Of a DNA stretch of 64,000 bases, positions 56,601-62,600 are shown in pieces. The position numbers were made by a program, and so were the translations under genes. This DNA comes from Unio delphinus (taxonomy: Eukaryota; Mollusca; Bivalvia; Unionida; Unionidae), in contig JAQISU010000155.1 in assembly GCA_029339505.1 (NCBI GenBank), forward strand, positions 19,226,001 through 19,290,000. The letters run 5' to 3'. Position 1 is the stretch's first letter. Each line of letters begins with the position of its first letter. The notes beneath the pieces were generated by a model. That model did no database searches and was not told the DNA's origin. It was given only the letters and a program-made list of their open reading frames with translations.

Positions 56601-59600
56601 AAATATTTGTCTCACCCATGATAGCATGGCGAGACATGGAAATCACATTTCTACCACCATGGTTAAAATTATTACCTAGAGCTTTATGCTAAAGTTTTTG
56701 AAAAATAGTATAGGTTGCTGTTGAGGCATCACATTCATCAGAATGCTTGTTAATTCCTGTGGCTTTTACATGACCATGTTTAGATAATTGATCAATATTA
56801 TATAACCTTTCTAGGATGTGTGTATTTCTGCGGTGAAAGAGAAGGACATTGAAGCCAAACTGAAGCAGGTGGTCACTGATTGGAGTACACAGGACTTCCA
56901 CTTTTCTCCCTTCAAAAATCGTGGTGAATTACTGCTGAAAGGTATTGACATTCATAAATCATGGGAATGGCCTAGTTTTTTTGCTTTTTCTACCCGCCAT
57001 CTGTTTTGTTTCCTGATTTGCTCTTGGTTTCCTTAAATAGATTATTTATCTACTTTAACTACCATATATACTCACTTATAAATCGAGTTCAAATGCAAAC
57101 TGCACAAAACTAGATTTGTAATCACATAATGTGACCCGAGTCTCAACATCTTGTTTGAAATAATCAGTAGAAATAACAGCATAAACTGTAATCTGCCAGT
57201 CCATTAAGTTGACAGGATATCAATCTTTTTTGTTTGCTTTTGAATTCAATTTGTATACAAGTACATGATATACCCTTTCAGCAAATTTTTTTACATCTGT
57301 CTTTTCAGACCTGCCACTTATCCCGAATTACTCAGGATCATCCAAAATGTTTGTTTAAAAAATCAGTAAATCCAGATTTCCTGAATTTTACCCCAAATTT
57401 TAAAAATGTAATCCCAATTTATTATGTATGTTTTTTTTGGCACTTTCATCTTTTATGCTGAATTAACACTAAAGATCAGTATAAAAGATGAAAATAGTAA
57501 AATGGTTAATTTTCAGAGTATGACTGTAGCATGCATTTTTATGTTAAGTATAAGACAGCAGAGATGTCAATTCCTTTATAAAGTTTTTTTAATATATAGT
57601 TGCAAAAAACTGATCCTCATTTTTGTCTCCAATTGCTGTTTCTTCCCCATTGGCATCCTGATTCTGATTCCACTCTGTTCTCTGTTTCCGTTTCTCTCAT
57701 TTTTTTGTCTGGTATTGGTCAACTTTCCTCACATACACATCTACATAATCATGATCTGAATGGCAAAAAGCCAGTTTAATCTTGCTTATTTTCTCATTTG
57801 CAGTAAAATAAGACACCATACTGGGTTTAATTTCTTTTGGATAGATTAGTTTATTATCTTATTTGCAGTACAATAAGATACCAGAATGGATTTAATAGAT
57901 TAGTTGATTTTGATTGAATCATTTTTTTGGCAAATATTTACTGCTGACATGTGCTTAGCCTGTTCTGTGATAAACCATTGATTCCATTCAGCCACATCAT
58001 TTAAAATAAAAATCTGAGGAACAATTGTTGATAGTCCCTATTTTGTTTTGTTTACTGATGTCTGCATTTATATCTTTAATTACACTACTGATGATAATTT
58101 CACCCACATATTAGTAGATTTTGCTTGTGATTTCTGCAGTTGATGGTTCTTTTGAATTTTGCTTTCTAAGCCTAAATTTACTGATAATGTGTTTCAGGTG
58201 ACACCACCACTGATACAGTCACCTTGATGGAAGACAGCTTGATGGTCTTGGGTTCATTACTTAGCAACAGGTAAAAACCTTTGACAATGTTGTTTAATTT
58301 TTGAAGACAATATAGTTTCACAATAGTCACATACCACTTGCTTTTAAAAAGTTTTATTTTTAAAATTGCATTCTCTTTGCCAAAAAATTAAAATTTGAAA
58401 TAATGGCATGACATGATTATGTGACTCTATTGATAAATAGATGGAAGACTAGAATTAAAGAGGGTTGTGTGAGTGTGGACCTAATATGTTAGGTGGATAA
58501 TATAACAATTTAAACAAGATGGTTTCTTTTCCAGTACATTGATTGCCAACATCAATATTGTGAATATCAAGTGATGAGGTCAATGTAGCACTCCTATAAT
58601 TTACTTGAAGGGATGCAAGTGAAGTAATGAGAGCAGGCACGGTCACTTTCCAAATGTCACTAGCTGTCACTTTCCAAGTGTCTCTAGCTGTCACTTTCCA
58701 AGTGTCACTAGCTGTCACTTTCCAAGTGTCACTTGCTGTCACTTTCCAAGTGTCATTAGCTGTAACTTTCCAAGCGTTACTAGAAGACTCTTTCTGATAG
58801 AGCTATAATCTAGTCTTCTTTTAAAAGTGTTGTAGACCAGTAAAAAATAAAATCAATCATGTGAACACAGTGCACATTTGCATTTTATGCAAAGTGTGTG
58901 TGTGATGTGTGTTTTGAATTTTTAATGCAGCATTTAAAAAAATTCAGTCATATTGCTATGATGTCTGCAATGTACCAGTTTATAGTGATGTCTAGCACTG
59001 GGGCATCATGCCACAGACATGTAGCATGATGTCCCACCCAGTCACATTATCCTGACACCAGCCAACCAGTCGTAACAGCTATTAGTACCATTTTTATAAG
59101 TCTTTGGTATGACTCATTTGGAGATTGAACCCACGACCTCCCACATCCAAGGCAGACATTCTTACCCCTAGGCCACCAGAGTGGTTATTTTATGTAAAGC
59201 AATTCTTGATAAAGACAAAATTCTTGCTAGTGAGTAAATAATACTATGTTTAAAGCATAGCACAATGGATATCTGAAAATTAACCAAGCCAGACTGATAC
59301 AACCACTTGTTCCTGTTACCCAGTACACATACAAGGTTAACTGCACCACTTCATACTGGCATGCAATGACTAGACAGATAAAGTATGAGTTGTTGGTATT
59401 GAGTTAATACTAACTTTGTTCAGCTAAAACGTTGGATTAATTACTGCTATTTGACAGAATAATTTGTTCAGTTTTGGTTGGGCTTTTATGGCACATCAAA
59501 ACAAGGAAATTATTTAGTGCAAAGACAATGGAGTAGAGTCATGGATGACTTATTGGAAGGACTCAAAACTTCCTTTTGTGGCAAGTCTCATTGCTAAACA

Positions 59601-62600
59601 CTTTGCTACTGCAACGGTCCTGTCATCATTAGTTACAAAATATAGGAAGGCACACTATGCCAAATCTTTACCCCTGGGCCAAAAGGGGATGGTTGTTTTT
59701 GGGTTCTGAAGTGAGATTTTACCTGTATAATATTTGCAGATACAATGCTCCTTTCAAGCCAAAGATCCAGGAATGGGTACAAAAGCTTACAGGAACTACT
59801 GAGATCATTGAAAACTGGCTGATTGTTCAGAACCTGTGGATATACCTGGAGGCTGTTTTTGTGGGTGGTGACATTGCCAAACAGCTGCCACAGGTATGTC
59901 TTCATAATTGTGTTTTACCTCCTGAAATAGAAATGGAGTCACCAAGTTTAGAGGTCAATATTTTTATCTCCCTTCTATGAGAAAAAAATTTAGATTAATA
60001 CTTTGGAAATTCAATACATACTAAAGGTCACAATCCTAGAATTAAAAAAAAAAAGGGTTTTTACATCTTGTTAATCCTTACTGCTATATTTTGCCTTGTT
60101 TTCATAGGTATCTAAAGATATATTTTTGTACTTAATGTTCAGCAGTTCATTATCCTCATTAAGTTTTTTTTGTTACCCAATTATAATACATTTACAGTAT
60201 ATCCACTTCCTTGCAGATCCAATATATAAGGCTATAAAAGATGTTTACAGTGGTTTTTGGCTTGCTTTAGAAACAAAAAGTATAAAGTTTTCTTCATTGC
60301 AATTTTCAGTGACCATTCTTCATTGCAAGACAAATTTAAAGATTACACATTCATGTCATAACTCTTGATTCTTTGTGTTATTTAAGACACAAACCAAAAC
60401 ATTAGTCAAGCTGACAAAAGAATTAAACCAATCAACTTTCATAAACCTATTGATTATATATTATAATTAATGTTCTAATACAGCAGTAAATAATATTCAT
60501 TGAGCATGGGGCTATGTTAATTTCAGTTGTTACATAAATTGGCAGGTAGTGAAATTACTTTGTTTGTTATATATATAATTACAGGAAGCCAAACGTTTCA
60601 GCAACATTGATAAGTCATGGCTGAAGATAATGCAGCGTGCACATGAGAATCCAAATGTAGTTCAGTGCTGTGTTGGAGATGACACAATGCAGCAGTTGTT
60701 GCCACATTTGCTGGAGCAGCTAGAAATTTGCCAGAAATCACTTACGGGTTACCTTGAGAAAAAACGTCTTGTCTTCCCAAGATTCTTCTTCGTCTCTGAT
60801 CCTGCCTTGCTAGAAATCTTGGGTCAGGCCAGTGATTCTCACACAATCCAGGTATGAACTATCATTAGCATTGTATCTCATTCAGTTGCTTTTATTAGTA
60901 TTATCATAAATGTTAGTTAGAATATTTAGTTTACTTTCTTGAAGTAATTAATTTTGTGGGTATAAATTTTCATGGTTTTTGCCAAGAAAGTGAGTTTTTT
61001 TTGTACTTTAAGTTTTTGGGACGGGATACTATTACTTCTACTGAAGGATCTTTGTGTATTGGAACTTTTAGGTTTCCTGCAACCAAAATGCCATGAAAAT
61101 TGATAACCCACTAAAGTGCTTGAAAATTGGTACTCCAATAGTTATAAGAATCAACTGTATTATCAGCAATGGTACCTGATAAACTTTCTTATAAATTGGG
61201 CAACTGCAGACTGTATAGACCCAGATCAGCTGTTACATAATGCAGAGACAGATCATGGTCGTTTGTTTGTTCTACTGATTACTACTATACTGTTCTCTTA
61301 CTTTCATGTTTCTTTGTAAAAAAAAAACCACCAGTTTTTAAAATGAAAACATATAGCTCATAAACAGTGCACAGAATTTAGTCATTTCACTCATCAATCT
61401 ATAATTTCACGTTTTGTGTAATTTTCTTTTATATCTTTGTAACTTTTCATTTTTAAGATCATTAGTGGGATACAAACAGTGGAGGGTAATTGATTATTAT
61501 AGAAAACTGCAATCTGCAATATGCATTAATATGGAATGGCAGATCTGGGTCTGTGCAGTTTGCAGTTGGACTTATGAGTCATAAGTCTGTATTTGGTATT
61601 AATTATGCACACTATTTTGCCATGTGGTCTTTTATGTAAATAATGTTGCCACATAATTATTTGAATTTGTGACTTTGTGAATTTGAGATGAGAGCTTTTA
61701 TTTGACACAAAATTGCAACTGATCTGTGACATGTTAGTATTAAAGAAAACAAGTACCTGTAACCTATTTGAATCATCCTTTTGATGATGTGAACCTCACC
61801 AAAGTTGAAACTAGTCCTGAGGGAGATTTGTTTTAGTCTTGTGAAAGAAAATGTTTACCTTTTCTGGTATGTTGCTTGAGATCATCATTTATCATTAATC
61901 TGAGTGGTCACATGACCTTTAAGATTCACATATTACTCTGAGTGGCCCACTTGACCTTGACTAGTTTAAATAGTAATGATTACAATTACTAGTTGAGTAG
62001 TATAAATAGTAATGATTAGAATTTTTTGCTGGAGTAGTATAAATAGTTATGATTATAATTTTTACTTGAGTAGTATAATTAGTTATGATTAGAGTTTTTA
62101 TTTGAGTAGTATAATTAGTTATGATTAGAATTTTTACGTGAGTAGTATAAATAGTAATGATTGCAATTAAAAGTTGAGCAGTATAAATAGTAATGATTAG
62201 AATTTATACTGGAGTAGTATAATTAGTTATGATTATAATTTTTACTTGAGTAGTATAATTAGTAATGATTATAAGTTTACTTGAGTAGTTTAAATAGTAA
62301 TGATTACAATTACAAGTTGAGTAGTACAAATTGTAGTGATTACAAGTAATGCTTTTGAGTAGTATTAATGATAATGATTACAATTCAGTATGAGCAGTTA
62401 AATAGTAATGATTAGAATTTCAATCAGAGTAGAATGAATAGCAATGATTACAATTACAATTTGAGTAGAATGAATAATAATTATAATTACAATTTGAGTA
62501 ATATAAATAGTAATGATTACAATTACAATTTGAGTAGAATGAATAGTAATGCTTACAATTACAACTTGAGTAGAATGAATAGTAATGCTTACAATTACAA

